6,637 bases of DNA from an uncultured Saprospiraceae bacterium (lineage in GTDB: Bacteria; Bacteroidota; Bacteroidia; Chitinophagales; Saprospiraceae), in contig CALHKJ010000091.1 in NCBI GenBank assembly GCA_938033975.1, positions 1-6,637 of the forward strand. The letters run 5' to 3'. The notes under the pieces were generated by a model. That model ran no database searches and was not told the origin of the DNA. It saw nothing but the letters and a program-made list of their open reading frames with translations. The translations under genes were made by a program, and so were the position numbers. Positions within the stretch are counted from its first letter, which is position 1; every line of letters starts with the position of its first letter. This document shows positions 6,403-6,637 of this stretch, piece by piece.

Positions 6403-6637
6403 TTAAGTAAGTCTATTATTCTCGTCTGGGAATACAGTAATGGCCTTATAGTCTTTAGCTTCTTCAGGAGTCATTAGCCCGTATGAAATAATAATGACTA
6501 CATCTCCAACTTCTACTCTTCTCGCAGCAGCACCATTCAAACAAATAACTCCAGAACCTCTTTCACCTCTTATTACATAGGTTTCGATTCTTTCCCCATT
6601 ATTGTTGTTGACGATTTGAACTTTCTCACCTGGAAGA
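6403..6637 (-). CDS. panD: Aspartate 1-decarboxylase PanD, C-terminal part (5' end outside window)
   Basis: The last 78 residues are visible. They match PanD from about residue 43 of the E. coli enzyme: GEKVQIVNNNNGERIETYVI, then GERGSGVICLNGAAARRVEVGD, VVIIISYGLM, and a C-terminus ending ENNRLT. The conserved R, T and Y around ERIETYV (equivalent to R54, T57 and Y58 of E. coli) and the NGAAA motif that packs around the active site are present. The Gly-Ser self-cleavage site that creates the pyruvoyl cofactor lies beyond the right edge and cannot be checked. PanD decarboxylates L-aspartate to beta-alanine for pantothenate and CoA synthesis in the cytoplasm. It appears to be at or near the head of the minus-strand operon; any panC partner or promoter is off the edge. 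Confidence 0.95.
   Translation of the reverse strand, partial: LPGEKVQIVNNNNGERIETYVIRGERGSGVICLNGAAARRVEVGDVVIIISYGLMTPEEAKDYKAITVFPDENNRLT

Larger units (their letters stand above)
4086..6405 (-). other. Tightly packed operon junctions (panD to zinc-ribbon gene)
   Basis: Junction spacing supports one transcript. The panD stop and flippase-like TTG are separated by 6 bp. The flippase-like TGA overlaps the rfaE2 ATG as ATGA (5365-5368). The rfaE2 TGA and the Nif3-type ATG are 1 bp apart (4888). The Nif3-type stop and the zinc-ribbon ATG are 13 bp apart (4086-4098). No terminator or promoter-sized gap occurs until the hairpin at 3276-3307. Promoter and upstream genes lie outside the window. 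Confidence 0.8.

Noticed and set aside
1..6637. Search by eye for mobile elements, CRISPR repeats, tRNA or riboswitches
   Set aside because: The coding genes fill the window with only short gaps; no transposase, integrase, repeated spacer pattern, tRNA-like fold or long leader is visible.

Overview
This is a low-GC (roughly mid-30s percent by eye), gene-dense chromosomal window. It most likely comes from a member of the Bacteroidota, probably of the Cytophagales type. The reasons are AT-rich upstream regions without clear Shine-Dalgarno sequences, frequent non-ATG starts, and the gene set: a stand-alone heptose-phosphate adenylyltransferase, panD next to a flippase-like membrane protein, and a TPR protein with a signal peptide. 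The taxonomic call is inference; there is no rRNA or marker phylogeny here.

Layout. Positions 1-540 (+) hold the C-terminal half of an EamA/DMT-type membrane transporter, cut by the left edge. It converges on, and overlaps by 4 bp, an RlmI-type 23S rRNA cytosine methyltransferase (537-1763, -). Directly upstream of that gene, with its stop codon abutting the methyltransferase GTG start, is an exported TPR-repeat protein of unknown function (1764-3248, -, TTG start). An 84-bp gap (3249-3332) contains a good intrinsic terminator for the next unit.

That unit is a tightly packed minus-strand operon read from the right edge: panD (aspartate 1-decarboxylase, cut by the edge), a flippase-like 'LPG synthase TM region' membrane protein (TTG start, 6-bp gap), rfaE2 (ATGA overlap), a Nif3/DUF34 metal-binding protein (1-bp gap), and a coiled-coil plus C4 zinc-ribbon protein (13-bp gap), followed by the terminator.

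How the genes relate. PanD makes beta-alanine for pantothenate and CoA. RfaE2 activates heptose-1-phosphate for ADP-heptose and LPS inner-core synthesis. The flippase-like protein is plausibly envelope-related. Nif3 and the zinc-ribbon protein are widely conserved, poorly understood proteins that recur as neighbours. The tight spacing implies co-transcription, but a shared pathway is not evident. I see no mobile element, CRISPR array, RNA gene, phage gene or defence system. This is an ordinary housekeeping region, and the findings are modest points rather than a new system.
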